A stretch of 64,000 bases of DNA from Trema orientale (GCA_002914845.1 JXTC01000092.1:861332-925331); one strand, 5' to 3'. Positions 11,781 to 24,701 are shown, numbered from the stretch's first letter. The notes: generated from the letters alone by a model not told the origin. Numbers and translations are program-made.

Positions 11781-13220
11781 TGATTTACGCTCAAATTGTA
11801 CTTCGGTAGTTGTAGCAAGTTTGAGGTGTTGATCCCACATGGAGGCGAAAAACAAGCAATTAAGTGATCAAAATTATAAAGAAAAAGGTTACGTAAAAAC
11901 AAACACAAAAGAAATGAAATTGTAATAAAATTTTAAATTATTTTAGGATAATAACACTATCATAAAATTGTAGAAAAAATAATAATGAGAAAATGACAAG
12001 ACATGCAAGGATCACAATATTGCTTCACTAGTTAAATCCTGCTTCGATTTATGCTATAAGTTAGTTACACAATTCACATCCCAATCATGCACCCGGAAAA
12101 TAATATAATAAAACTCTTTTTGACTACGTATGCATTTATTTTGTAAAACTCAATCAATTAAGTATACAAATTCTATCTTAAAGGTTATCTAAAATTGACG
12201 ATATATCCAGGAAATAATAATGCAGTAGATGATGAGCCCTTAGTCTTAGAATTTTACCAGAAACAATTATATTTAACATTGATCACCAGATAAGAAAAGC
12301 TTGACTGAACTTATATGAGAATGTAAATAAAATCACTGGGATATTGTAAATCAAAAGATAAGAGTCTTTACAAAACAAAATTATAAACTTTAAAATCACA
12401 CTAGCATAAATCCAAAGCTGGAATATAAACTAGTTACACAACATTGCTTTCCCCACAGTCTTGTCTAGAGAAATCACTCAAAATGGAAATCCATTCTCTC
12501 AAAAATCTAGAAAGAAATTGAGAAAATGAAATAAGAAGAGAGAGGGATAGACCCGTGGGTGTTCTCTGGAGTGTTGAAAAGGAACTCTATTTATAGGGTT
12601 TGAAACCCTCAAATTCAGCTTCTTCTTCAATTACATTTTGATTAAAGAATCAATAAAACCCATCACGTTGCACCGACCAAGCTTTTATTCTTCTTCTTTT
12701 CTTTTCTTTATTGCTTCACACATCTTCGGCCAGCTTTGAATTGCATTAAGCAAACCTTTGCTATTTAATATTACTCCACACACGTGCATATGAATATTGC
12801 TATCTATTTTTTTTTTCTTTATTAATGTACCAATCTCTTGCGCTGACTCAAGCAACTAAAATGAATATTTTCTTTTGTTTATTACTTCACATGCAGACAA
12901 TACACGAAGCTCTCAATATGCCTTCTAATGTACCCCACGTGCACACACATCACATGAGTGATATTCCTTAAAAATGCTTCAGATGCAATACAAAGGAGAC
13001 TATTCATCTTATTCAAATGGGCCTTGTTTATTCCATAGAGCTTGGGCTGCAAATAAAAATTATTTGTGAATTATCTTTTACAAAAATATCACTTTTAGAG
13101 AAAGGAATCACAAAAACGATGTATTGTGTAATATTCGTACAAAAATACAAATTTTAACTTAATATTTTCACAAATACACTATTGTAATCATTCTCAAAAT
13201 GTCTTTTTGTGCCTTAATCA
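11781..13220 (-). mobile_element. Solo gypsy LTR inserted in RT (1,440 bp)
   Basis: The segment is TGATTTACGCTCAAATTG to GTGCCTTAATCA, flanked by perfect 5-bp repeats ggtac at 11776-11780 and 13221-13225. It is the reverse complement, with divergence, of the LTR at 16909-18287: near-identical blocks are TTGAGCGTAAATCA, GTGTGATTTGCT-type leader, TTTTGAGAATGATTACAATAGTGTATTT and ATCTCCTGGATATATC. Read on minus it has a promoter-like TATAAATAG at 12587-12595. So it belongs to the same LTR family as the element it landed in. Confidence 0.9.
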
Positions 13221-14130
13221 GGTACTTTTGCTTTTCGTAGAATGCCATTTGGTTTATGTAATGCGCATGCTATATTTCAGTGTTGCATGATGATTATATT
13301 TTTTGATATGGTTGAAAAATGCATGGAAAATTTTATGGTTGATTTGACAGTTTTTGGTGATTCTTTTGACTCATGTCTACTTAACTTGAAAGCTGTTTTG
13401 AGTAGGTGTGAAGAAAAAGGTCTTGTGCCAAACTGGGAAAAATGTCATTTCGTATCTTCTAGGATTGTTTTGGGCACATTGTATCTAAAAAAGGAATAGA
13501 GGTTGACAAGTCAAAAGTTGAGTTGATCTCTAAATTACCTACCCCCAAGATAGTAAGAGATATTTGGTCCTTTTTTAGACATGCTGGATTCTATAGGAGG
13601 TTTATACAAAATTTTTCTGTCATATCTCGACTATTGTGTAACCTCTTGGTCAAAGAAATTGAGTTCAACCGGATTATGGAGTATGATGAAGCATTCAAAA
13701 TACTCGTTACAAAGTTCACTTTTGCTCCTATCATGCAGTCACTTGATTGGAATCTACTGTTTGAAATTATGTGTGAGGCCAATAATTACGCTATGTGAGT
13801 TGTCCTTGGTCAACGAAGGGAGAGGAAGCCCTTTGTTGTTTATTACGCTAGTAGGACCCTAAACAGTGCTCAAATGAATTATTCTACTACTGAAAAAGAA
13901 CTACTAGCTATTGTCTTTGCCTTAGATAAATTTAGTGCATATATTATTGGTTCGCCTATTACTGTGTTTACTGACCATACGGCCCTTAAGTACCTTCTTT
14001 CTAAGAAGGATGCTAAGGCTCGCTTGATTAGGTGGATTTTTTTGTTGTAGGAATTTGATCTCACAATCAAGGATAAAAAAAGTGTTGAAAATATTGTGGC
14101 TGATCATTTATCTCGTTTGAGTTCAATGAT
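13221..14130 (+). pseudogene. Ty3/gypsy pol, segment 3: RT C-terminal half and RNase H
   Basis: From GTFAFRRMPFGLCNA the reading passes through the RT thumb/connection motifs LNLKAVLSRCEEKGLV, NWEKCHFV, GIEVDKSKVELISKLPTP and GFYRRFIQNFS. It then enters RNase [50 protein letters not shown] and RLIRW, ending in VADHLSRL near 14094-14118. A stop (TAG) interrupts the frame at 14048-14050 and another break lies near 13475-13497. The RT catalytic box, normally (F/Y)xDD followed by xxVFG, reads FMVDLTVFG here, so one catalytic aspartate is lost. The motif order and '[12 protein letters not shown]' signature place it in the Athila/Tat group. The copy cannot encode an active enzyme. Confidence 0.88.
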
Positions 14131-14299
14131 TCAGCCGAAAGTCCACCCATTCGAGACGACTTCCCTGATGAACACCTATTCGCCGTTAGCCAAGTGTCGT
14201 GGTATGCACATATTGTTAACTATTTGGTTTTTGGTAAAATTCCATCGATCTAGAATGCACAAGATAAGCATAAGTTCTTGGTCGAGGTAAGAAATTTTT

Positions 14300-15486
14300 A
14301 TTGGGATGATCCTTACTTATTTAAATATTTCCCTGAACAAATTATGAGAACATGCATTCCGAAAACTGAGGGTAAATAGTGTTTTGAACTTTTGTCATTC
14401 TGAGGCATATGGTGGTCATTTCTTAATGAAAAAGACTGCTGCAAAGATTTTACAGTGTGGTCTTTATTGGCCCACTTTGTTCAAAGACACTAACACTTTC
14501 TGTCGTTCTTGTGAAAGATGCCAAAGCCTAGGTGCATTGACCTGCCGTCATATGATGCATGTTAACCCTATTCTTGTCATTGAGATATTCGATTATTGGG
14601 GTATTGATTTTATAGGTCCTTTTCCAACTTCTTTTGGTTATCTTTACATTCTTCTTGTTGTTGACTATGTGTCTAAATAGGTCGAGGCTGTGCTATGTCA
14701 TACCAACGATAACACTGTTGTGGTTAAATTTCTGAAAGAAAATGTGTTATCTAGGTATAGCACATGTGTCATTAGTGATCAAGGGACACATTTCTGTAAC
14801 CGTTCTTTTAAGGTTTTGATGCGCAGGTAGGGTGTTCTTCACAAGGTTTTAACTGCCTACCATCCGCAAATCAATGGATAAGCTGAGCTAGCAAATCGGG
14901 AGGTGAGGCGAATTTTAGAGAAGACAGTCAACCCTAATTATAAAGATTGCTCATTACGCCTTTCTGATGCACTTTGGGCATATTGCACTACTTACAAGAC
15001 CACCCTTGGGATGTCCCCTTACCCGTTTGTCTACGGGAAGGCATGTTACTTACCTATTGAGCTCGAGCATAAAACTTATTGGGCTGTTAAGACCCTTAAT
15101 TTTGATTTGAATGGTGCAAGTCTTAATAGGAAATTATAGTTGTCAGAAATTGAAGAATTGAGGAACAACGTATATGACAACTCCAGGATCTATAAGGCAA
15201 AGTTGAAAGCAGCTCATGACAAACCGATCCTGAGGAAGAATTTTGAGCCAAACCAACGGGTGCATCTTTATGACTCCTGATTATATCTTTCCACCCTAGA
15301 AAGCTGAGATCAATGTGGACCGGTCCATATGTGGTGATACGTGTTTTTTCCAACGGTGCTGTTGAAGTTCAAGACCCACCCGATGGGAGAATTTTTAAAG
15401 AAAACGAGCAGCGGTTGAAAAATTTTGTGGAAAAGGATAGACCAACCTGAGGAGATCACTTTGGTGGCTCCTATGTACGAAAACTA
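14300..15486 (+). pseudogene. Ty3/gypsy integrase remnant
   Basis: This follows RNase H in the normal gypsy order. The H2C2 zinc finger is visible: H near 14395 (NFCHSEAYGGHF) and CRSCERCQ near 14501-14524. The core starts with YWGIDFIGPFPTSFG (first catalytic D), then CVISDQGTHFCN (second D) near 14764-14800, then AYHPQING followed by a stop and [16 protein letters not shown] (catalytic E region) near 14860-14925. Further downstream are [20 protein letters not shown] and [19 protein letters not shown]. The C-terminal part (ELRNNVYDNSRIYKAKLKAA, then a GPV block near 15318) is full of stops and shifts, with the end judged near EEITLVAPMYEN at 15486. It would have inserted the element cDNA. 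It is now inactive. Confidence 0.88.
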
Positions 15487-16908
15487 ATCAAGTTTTATCT
15501 TTTTATACCATAGTTTCTTTCTTTTGATTATTTATTTATTTTCAGTTATTTTGTTTTCTTTAGTATGATTTATCTTTTTCTCGAACTTGTACATCACAAA
15601 GCCTAGACTTAATAAAGACATTTTGTCACTTAGGTGTCCTTTATCCTCTACTATTTTATTTTGTGACAGTGAGGATACTGTCTAATTTAGGTTAGGAGTG
15701 GTAACATATTCATGCACATTATTTTTGCACATATCTTTCATACATATTAAAAAAAAAGTGCTGAATTTTAGTAATTCTTGTGTGAACTAGCTTACATTGC
15801 ATGATTAAATTAGTTTGAACTGAAATTTTTGCATTGTTATTTAGGTATGATTTCAGAATGTTTGGTTTGAGTCACTTTTACTATCTTGATTATTAGAGAA
15901 TAACTCTTGAAATCTTTTGTGTATATTTCTAAGCCTTGTGGTAAGATGGATGTTTAATGTATATAGCTAAGAAAATTGCTAAGTTTAAGCGTAATTTTTT
16001 TTCTAATCTCACATATCTTTTTGAGTGAGTGGAGAGATTAAGAAAATAAATTATGAACTTTCATTGATCTTTTGAACTGGTCAAACACTGTTTAGAATGC
16101 CATTAGTTCATTTAGAGAATGATTGGAAGATATGCTAAAAGGACGATATTGGTCAAAACAAGAGATAATTTTGTATTGTTATGAGCCTTAGAATTCATGT
16201 TTATTCTCAGACCTGTGAGAAAATTTTGATGAGAGATTCGTTAAGTTATATTCATCTATAGTTTGAAAAAAAAGAGTCAAAGTAAAAAAAAGAAAAAAAA
16301 GAAAAAAAAAAGAAAAGAAGAAAAAAAAAGATATCAATTCAATTCAATAAAATCTTCTCTTATTTTAGAAGACATTTTTCCTTCTTTTTAGTTGTTAAGA
16401 AATAATTTTTCTCACTAGGTTCCCTTTTTATTATTATTATTCTCATGTTGACTATTAAAATCCTAAAGCAAATTTGCGATAAGAACGCTTAATTTCTAAA
16501 CAGTTAATTTTCCTATCAATTGATCAATATTTGTTTATAAGTTTGTCCCAAATAATACCTAATCCATTTGAGTGACTCTTCATTTTCCAACTCTATGAGT
16601 GAATCCATTGCATTTAAAAACTGATATCTTTATCTGTGAGGATACGGAGTTGAGGCTTTTACTTGGAAACTTTTTCAAAGTTATATGTATTATGGTCTGT
16701 GGTAAGAAGGTTTGACTTAGTGCACACACACAAAACTTTGGGAGTTATGATCGACATGATTTTGATAGCATATGTGATCTTTAACTGACTTCTTATTTGA
16801 AATGTCTAGATAACTTTGTTAATTTTTTCTTTTGGATTTGTTTATCATGTTTTATTTCTTGTTTACGCTTAAATTACTATGGACTAGTAGTAAGCTGGTT
16901 GGGGATTG
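15487..16908 (+). mobile_element. 3' spacer of the gypsy element
   Basis: This lies between the integrase and the 3' LTR. It holds the short leader common to Athila/Tat elements after pol (GTGAGGATACTGTCTAATTTAGGTTAGGAGTGG, seen as shared pieces near 15665-15700), an A/G-rich run at 16262-16332, and a G-rich stretch GGTTGGGGATTG just before the LTR at 16909 that can serve as polypurine tract. No open frame of interest was found. Confidence 0.6.
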
Positions 16909-18287
16909 TGATTAGGATACATACATGATATTTTGAGAATGATTACAATAGTGTATTTATGGAAATATTAAACTGAAATTAGTATTTTATAATGATATCA
17001 CTCAATGCATTATTTTTGTTATTCTTAATTCTAGAAGTGATATTTTTATAAAGATAATTCACAAACGGTTATTTTTTGCAGTCCAAGCTCAATGAATGAA
17101 ATGAAGGAAACCCACTTGTATATCTATAATCTGAAATTGGTGGCTTCCCCATCGTACACATGTGAAAGCATTAATAAAAGGAAAAGATGAGAAACATTAA
17201 GTCCTGGAATATATGTGTAAACGTGAGGAAGCATTCATGAATGTATGGGTATTTGATTTAAATGAATAAAGAAAAGAAAAGATTAGCATTATGAATGTAA
17301 CGTATTGATGCAAATGGATGTGGGTGAAATATTAAAGAAAAAAGAAAAGTTTCACGTTGAGTGCTTTACGTAGTGGCATCTGATATAAAACAATAAAGAA
17401 AGAAAATGTTTATCGGTGGATGAGTATGTAATGTTTTGTTTTGCAATTTGAGAAGCAGTTTACGAAGGTTTCAGACTCTATAAATAGAGTCCCATTGGCA
17501 CCTCGAGAAAAAACGACGGGAGATACAGCTCTCATCCACATCTCTCTCTATTCCATTCCTCTTTTTGATTTTTGAGAAAATAGATTTCTCTTTTGAGTAG
17601 TTTCTCTAGACAAGACTGTAGAGAAAGTAATATTGTATAATTAATTTATATTTCTACTTTGGATTTATGCAAATATGATTTTAAAGTTTATAATTTTGTT
17701 TTGTAAAAACTCTTATCTTTTGATTTACAATATCCCAATGATTTTGTTTACATTCTCATATAAGTTCAGTCAAACTTTTTTTATGTGGTGATTAATGTTA
17801 AATATAATTATTTCTGGTAAAATTCTGGACTAAAGGTTCATCTTCTACTGCGTTATTGTCTCCTGGATATATCATCGATTTTAGGTAATCTTTAAGATAG
17901 AATTTGCGTGCTTAATTGATTGAGTTTTACAAAATAAATATATGTGTAGTCAAAAAGAGCTTTATTATATTATTTTCTGGTTGCATGATTAGGATTTGAA
18001 TTGTGTAACTGAGTTATAGCATAAATTGAAGCAGGATTTAACCAGTTAAGCAATATTGTGATCCCTGCATGTCTTGTCATTTTCTCAATATTATTTCCTC
18101 TACAATTTTATGATATTATTTTTCTGAAATAATTTAAAATTTCATTACAATTTCATTTCTTTTGTGTTTATTTTTACGTAACCTTTTCTTTATAATTTCG
18201 GTCACTTATTTGCTTGTTTTTGCCTCCTTGTGGGATCGACACCTCAAACTTGCTACTACTACCGAAGTACAATTTGAGCGTAAATCA
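16909..18287 (+). mobile_element. 3' LTR of the Athila/Tat-type gypsy element
   Basis: It starts TGATTAGGATAC after a G-rich tract and ends GAGCGTAAATCA, 1,379 bp. It is colinear, in opposite orientation, with the solo LTR 11781-13220. It carries a TATA box TATAAATAG at 17479-17487, a leader rich in TCTC, and the U5 end GTGGGATCGACACCTCAAACTTG. The outer flank (catat) does not match the base run before 16909, as expected if this is one LTR of a longer element rather than a solo LTR. The partner 5' LTR is not in the window. Confidence 0.75.
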
Positions 18288-19435
18288 CATATCTATAAGC
18301 ATATGTTCTCATTTCCCATAATAATATATTACCAAAATACCATAGACTAGATCATCAATGTCTTGATTCGTACCTTTCAACATCTCAAATAATACAAGTT
18401 ATAAATATGAGTTCATCACTTATTTCATGATTTTGAAAGACATGCATTAATTATCAAGTTTATAAAAATATGTTTTTATCAACGTCACTTATTAAAAGAA
18501 TATATTTTGCATGGTTCTTATTCAATATTTTTACACATCAAGACTAGTTGCCTATGGTCATACCAATATAGTTTAAGACATTATAAATACATAAAGTCTT
18601 GCAATATAATCAAAGAGAAGTATTTAGCTTCTCTTATTAGTTATGAACTATCTTATTTGATTTAATTAGTAAAAATATGTCCTAACTTTAATAAAAAAAA
18701 ACCTTACTGATCTCAGAAAGGAAACGTAGATGTTTTCATCAACCCTAGGCTTCTTCATTGCGGGGATAAATTATGTTCTTTGATCTTTTTGATGGGATTG
18801 TAATAATTAGGCACAACTCTTGTCAGCTTCCGAATCGGATTCAAATAATTCCTTTGCATTTGACTTATGATTCTTTAAACTAATGTCCTCAAAAAGAGGA
18901 GGCATTGATGTTTTTGGTCTTATAATGTGTACTAACTTTTTAGTATTGTTGAACTGATGATCTTTTGTCATAATTCTCTCCTGGTACATCTTAAGCTTCA
19001 ATCTCTTTTGAACCTTAATAATTATCAAAAGAAAATCAATATCAAACATAATGTTAAAGAGATTATCCCCCAAACAAAATGGAATTTGTTTCAAGAGATA
19101 TTGATGCTTAAAAGAGAACATGTATAGATATAGTAATACAGTACGAATTATTTGAACTTGGATTTATAAATATGCTGTCCTAACTTTGGTGTCATATAAT
19201 TATTTTCGGATTAAATTGCAATGTGTTAGTTTTTAGTGTGACCTTATTAATTTTGGGTCATGGTTGACCTAAGCAAGGTCAACTATATTACTTAAGTACA
19301 TTATTGACTTAATGGTCATACTTATTTTAATATCATTGACACTAGATTTTATGACTTAATTATGTCACATTTTTACCCTAGTGTTCCTAAATCATCTAGG
19401 TGCATATATGCTTTATTTTCTTAACATTAATTTAT
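18288..19435. other. Intergenic; one unrecognised 104-codon ORF on minus (18807-19121)
   Basis: No repeat boundary was found. On minus, 19121-18807 is an open frame of 104 codons that begins MFSFKHQYLLKQIPF and ends in an acidic, serine-rich tail (KELFESDSEADKSCA). I do not recognise it. The composition (many K, L, I and N) fits A+T-rich non-coding DNA as well as protein, no splice context or neighbour supports it, and its function should not be guessed. Confidence 0.3.
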
Positions 19436-19932
19436 TGTTAAAGAAAACTAACTTATTATCTCCAAGCTAAAACAAAAAATATCGGAAGCGTGGGTGGCGG
19501 TGGTGCCGGATGAATCTTCAAACTTACCGCCGGTATAGGAATCGCCTTGGTGCCTCACGTCCGTTGTAGAAAGACTCTTCTTTGTAAAACTCGCGGTTAG
19601 TGGCGTTACAAGAACAACCACTATAGATTCCACCATTCAAGAGCACTCACTAGAATTCTTTAGGTAGAGAGAGAGAGAGAGAGAGGAGAGAGCGTATTAT
19701 TTCTGTACCGTACTCAGACCTGTCAATTAATAAATTAATAGGAGAGAGTACGTATCTTTTCTATTCAAATAAGGATCTTTCTTTATCCCTAAAGAATAGG
19801 AAAAATATCCCTAATTAATAGAAACCTATCAGATATTCCACTCAAATATCTTATCTGATACGTAATCTACTCCAATTGGGCCATGCACCAACTATGGGCG
19901 CCCAATAGGAATTTGGGCCAAAAAGTCCAACA
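19436..19932 (-). mobile_element. Probable LTR (about 497 bp), minus orientation
   Basis: Read on minus it starts TGTTGGACTTTTTGGCCC and ends CTTTAACA, with LTR-like TG...CA ends. Inside are a (GA)n run at 19670-19693, a GGGCCATGCACCAAC block and a G+C-richer stretch (19490-19620) where a minus open frame of 62 codons is probably fortuitous. No matching 5-bp flanks were found (tttat and aaaaa), and no coding part is nearby, so the boundaries and status (solo LTR or fragment) are tentative. Confidence 0.45.
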
Positions 19933-20140
19933 AAAAATAATTAGGGTTTTATCACGTAATAATCAACATAATCATACTAAACCTACAAATTCATGCATCA
20001 AGAAACAAAACTTCCATTAAGAGATCATAAAAGTCAGTTAGTAAATACTCCACTAAGATTAGAAGTCTAGGATTTTCTAGGGATTTGAACAGTTGGGTGT
20101 ACCTATTTGGAGTAGCTAAAATTAGCGAATCTACTTATCA

Positions 20141-20200
20141 GAATTAGATCCATGGTTGCTAAAGAAGAAAGAATTAGATCCATGGTTGCTAAAGAAGAAA
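20141..20200. repeat. 30-bp perfect tandem duplication
   Basis: The unit beginning GAATTAGATCCATGG and ending AAAGAAGAAA occupies 20141-20170 and is repeated without change at 20171-20200. No open frame in the area is recognised. Confidence 0.92.
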
Positions 20201-20879
20201 CCTAAACACCCTAAGAAGCATGAAATCAACTGAAGTAGAATTTCTTTGAATGAAGACTGACACTACGCTCGTGAAGTTAAGGGAAGCAATGTGATGGTTT
20301 CCACGGGAGATGCTATGTAGTGCTACCTAAGGTAGTAGGATCTAGGTTGCGAAGCTTGATTTGCTTTTGCAAATGTTAACTCTTTTGGTGGATTTTGAAC
20401 CCTCTTTGTCAGGTTGTGGCCAACTTAACATGAGGAATGTGGTTGTGATGATAGCGCAGATCACATCAAAGTTTGTGTTAGCAACGATGGCTCAAGGGAC
20501 TCCATTAATGGTGAACCTTCGAGGATTCCAAGTTAATCCTTTTTCCCAGTAGTTTCTTTTCAATATAGTTTCCCATTCATTAATTCCACCAATTTAAACT
20601 TCATAAGAACTTTCAAAACTTCTCCTAATTTTGGATTTGTGAAGTTTTAATTGTTTTGGGGTTTTACAAAACCTTTGACCAAGGATTTTTGTTGTCTCAT
20701 ATATGAAAACGTTTGTTAAGGCAAGTTTTATTGTAGTCGTGTTAGAAGTCATATTTATTGAGATATCATTTACATTTTTATCTATCAATTTATTTTTTGA
20801 ATAGTTTACGTTTTTTAATAGTTGAAAAAAGTAGGATTGAAAAGATCAGAAACGACCCTATATACCTTGGACTCTTTTT
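20201..20879. other. Intergenic stretch, nothing recognised
   Basis: A 63-codon plus frame at 20361-20552 has no recognisable family and no supporting context. The region up to the start of the dispersed repeat shows no boundaries. Confidence 0.35.
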
Positions 20880-23100
20880 GTTATGACCAGAAATCCAAGG
20901 CCGTGACTTTTAGTAATTTTATATGAAAATAGTGATAAACAATGATTTTTATAATTTTCAGAAAATCGAGTACTTGAAATTTTATGTTTTAGTCCTCAAA
21001 AGTAAGTGAATTTCAAAATTTGGAATCCTCTCGTTAGTTTAATTTTTTGAGAAAATGTACACTTAAAAATTTAGAGAAACTCTGTTTAATTGATCATTTA
21101 GAAACTTTTTACTTAAAATCACGAGATTCAATATAAATGAGTCCAATGTCCAATCAATTTATATAAAATCAATTCTATTTCTAAGAACTCAATTTAATGG
21201 CAAAATAATCCACATACATCCACTTAGTAAATGTACTACTGTAGGCTAAATAAATTTGACATAGAAAGAAAAAGATGTTATAGAATAAGAACCAACCAAT
21301 TAAGAGGTAGGAAACAACATACATATACCAAACAAGCTTGTCAAGCCACTATGACAATTACCATAAAAGTTCAATATCTGAAAGTGGGAGGAAGTAGGGG
21401 GTGAGCATTCGCATGTAGAAACACAATTACCTTTTTAAATGAATGCAATTTTATCAAACCTGCATGGTTAATATCTTTTCCAAAATCCATTTATAAACCA
21501 AGTTTAAAAATAATTTGACATCCAGAATAATCACATCATCAAAAATCAAAACCAGAATCACAAGATTGTATATATCATAAATCAGCCTATCCTATTAGCG
21601 CACATCGTCTCATCACGAACCAGAGTAACTCGTACTACATGTACTAAGTACAATCTACCTGATACCTATCCCATAAAACTAGAAGGACACCTATGTGTCT
21701 ATGCCTACCGAACCGGAGGGGTAGCTGAATGCCTACGCCTACCGAGACGGGGATAATCAGAAAACTCTCGCGCAGATTTACGGGGCTCTCACCGAGGGCA
21801 GGGGTACTGACCGCCTACTAAATATCGCGATGTCTAAGATGTATCTTATGTATGATCCTATGGTATGTATAATATGCAATAAGATATATAATAACCATGT
21901 AAAACATAACCCAACAATGCTTTTAAAAGTCCACTTGATTATTCTGGAATTTACTATACCATAGGCAGCAAATCCACTGAATCACCCCAAAATCACAATT
22001 TTATAAATATGTATAGAACTCACACAGTTCAATTCCATAATAATCCAAGATTTTCTAATAATTTACCAAAATATCATTTTATTCACGATTTTTCACAAAA
22101 TAGTCATAATACAAAATTTAAATTAAATCATGTATAAAGTTAGGTAATTGAATCCCTACCTCAATCTAGTGTCCAAATAACATTACGGTGCTATGGATAA
22201 CGTTTGGCATCATTAGGGTGTTGTTCAGAGGTTCGGGCGTCGTTTTCGAATCTTTGATCGATAGGTTTGAAAATTCGATTTTCAATCAGAACATCAGAAT
22301 GTGAAACGGACTTCACCACTGAAATCAGAGTAACCAAAAACGCTAGGTTAGATATATGACTTGACCAATTTATGTTTGGACCGAACCCGGGCCCACGGCA
22401 CGTAAAAGGAGGTAAATCTGAGCCGTCAAATTTCATTTTTTATGTCTGTCATCAAACATAGTCAATATATATATCAAAATTCTTATTTTTACGAGTATAT
22501 CAGAAATATGAGGATTATGTGACGATCTAACGGTCGGATTGAAGAGTCAATATATAAAACTAAAATAATTTAAAACTGTCAAAAATGGCTTTTTACAAAC
22601 GAGCCAATTTTAGGTGAATATATATATACTATGTGAAAGATCGTGACGAGAGGAATTGAACCCGATCGGTTTCATGGTAAAACCTCGCCGGAATTGGCGC
22701 TGGAGTCAGAAAACAGCCCTCGGCTTCCACGCGTCACCAGCAGCAAACGGGCGGCTTCAGGCAACGGGGCTTGCGGCAGAAGGGTCGTTCGGAGTTGGGC
22801 TGTCGATGCCAGGTGGTGACGCGGCTCAACGATGCCGGCAACGTGCTTGAACGAGAGAGAACGGGGGGAAAGGAGAGAGAAAAGAGAGAGGTGAGGGGTG
22901 AGTGGTACAGGTCACGTGGCTGGGCATAAATGGGCAATTTTTTAAAAATTACACATAAGTCCTTGGTTTTCAAAATTTGTTTCAATTTCACCCTTTTTAT
23001 TTGCAGTTTAGTCCATTTTTCGAACATTTTCACTTTAATCACGAGTTCATTTTTTTTTAATAATTTTTTTTTTCAAAATGTCAATTTACCCTTATAGAAA
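20880..23100 (+). repeat. Dispersed unclassified repeat, copy 2
   Basis: About 2.2 kb colinear with 56040-58150. Both begin with a 'GACCRGAAAT' / 'GACTGAAAAT' block followed by GTGACTTTTRGTAATTTTA, then AGGGGGTGAGCATTC near 21396, TTTCCAAAATCYATTTATAAACCAAG, AATAACCATG-AAAATA, TATTCTGG-ATTTA and GAATCCCTACCTC. Both end with a G+C-richer part around 22640-22900 and a tail containing 'TGGGCA' and long T-rich runs. There is no credible protein: the frame at 22656-22850 (alanine- and arginine-rich) coincides with the G+C-rich part. The family may be a long LTR or a LARD-type non-autonomous element. Confidence 0.6.
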
Positions 23101-23946
23101 CTTAAGGGGTTTATACTTTTTCCTGGAACAAAGATAAATTTCATTCATTAATCTTGTATTTTATAGTACAATAACCTAGCTAGTTGATATGAAAGTTGAT
23201 TGAAGTACAAATTACTGTTAACCTTAACAAATAATTGATACAATCATTTTGTTGTACTAATAATAAGGGAGGAGGCATATAACCCAACAATGTGTACAAT
23301 TAAAGCTCTATGAAGGATACCTCTTCATTCTTTGAAGTAATTCTCCGTCAACCACCAGATTTAGCTCTTTTGATTAATACTATAATAAAAGATCTTTTAG
23401 CAGAAAAGGATCTTTAATTTTACAAAATTCGAAATTTGGACACTAGAAGTTTCAAATTGAGGAGATAACCATACAAAAGTAGACAAAAATAATGAAAACA
23501 AGTAAAATTTACATAGATCTAGAATAGGTAGAAAGTGTCCATGAATCAATCTAGAACTCTAGTAGTATATGCCCTCATAAGTAAGAAAGAACTATTATTA
23601 TTATAACTACTATTATTTTCATTGAAAAGTAAATTATTATGTTAAATAGAATCAATCTGTACATTTGTAAAGACTGGGGTGAGATTTTTCACAGTACAAA
23701 GTTTATTATGTATACTCTAAAAACATATAAAGTTCATGACAAGTAACACCTAAAGACTGAGACAAAAGAACTATGAATATCAAAGATGATGAAGTCAAGT
23801 TCAATTTATAAATTAGTATTCAAACACACACTCATAAGTAAAGGCAAGAGTTAATCAAGATCAATAAACAGAATTCTCCCATGCCAAAGAAATTATGGAA
23901 GGAAGAGCAACAAAAAGAAGAACTTTTTTTTTAATTTAATCACATT
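23101..23946. other. Intergenic stretch, nothing recognised
   Basis: A+T-rich flank of the CACTA element. No gene and no bounded repeat seen. Confidence 0.4.
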
Positions 23947-24395
23947 CACTACAGGAAAAAGGCCCTATAGCGGCGATAAATGTCCTCGTTATAGACAAAA
24001 AAGTCGTCGCTATAGGGCTATAGGGACGATAATGTCGTCGTTAATGAGTCGTCGGTATAGCTCCGTCGGTATAGATAAATATAGCGATGACAAAACGTGT
24101 CGTCAGAATAGAATTCTATATGTCGTCGCTAAAATGTCGTCGAACGATGACTTAAAAATGATGATAGTAGCTGTCGTACACTATAGCGACGACAAATTGT
24201 CGTCGCTATAGATATATAATTTTTTAAAAAATATATATTTAAATGTAGTGTCGTCGCTATAGGTATATTTTTAAAAATATGTATATTTAAATTTAGTTAT
24301 AGTGACGACATATGTCATCGCTGTAGGTATATGTTTATTAAAAATGTATATTTAAATATAGTTATAGCGATGACATAATAGCGACGACAGATGTA
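23947..24395. repeat. Left TIR and subterminal repeat array of the CACTA element
   Basis: Many direct and inverted copies of a TATAGCGACGACA-type motif, some decayed, are separated by A+T-rich spacers (TATATTTTTAAAAATATG). One pair forms a perfect 31-bp palindrome at 24181-24211 centred on the AAATT at 24194-24198. In En/Spm-type elements such arrays bind the smaller transposase protein. That role here is by analogy. Confidence 0.8.
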
Positions 24396-24701
24396 ATAAT
24401 TTATTTTATATAATTAAATTCTTAAAATTAGAAATAAAATTGTAAAAAATAAAAATAGAAATAAATTTAAAATATTTGAAACATAAAATATAATTTAAAA
24501 TTTAAAATTAAAATTTAAAATAATTTCATAAAAAAAATACACATTATAATTCCATAACAAAAATACACATTAAAAAAAATTTAATAAAAGTATTCAACAA
24601 GAAAAAAATTGAGCTATCTAGCTCGCTATCTAGTTATACAAGTCGGTGTCATCCTCATCTGTGTTGTGTTGGGTGTCGGAAGTCGGGGGAGGATTTTCAG
24701 A

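Noticed and set aside
16909..18287. Interpretation as a solo LTR
   Set aside because: Flanks do not form a 5-bp duplication, and the segment follows a gypsy pol and polypurine-like tract, so a 3' LTR is more likely.
19448..19636. 62-codon minus frame
   Set aside because: It falls inside the probable LTR leader/U5 region; no similarity to known proteins.
22656..23042. Frames on both strands near 22.7-23.0 kb
   Set aside because: They coincide with the G+C-rich segment of the dispersed repeat and do not correspond in the copy at 57.7-58.0 kb.
23970..24395. CRISPR-like array of short repeats
   Set aside because: The repeats are irregular, in both orientations, and tied to CACTA terminal repeats in a plant genome.
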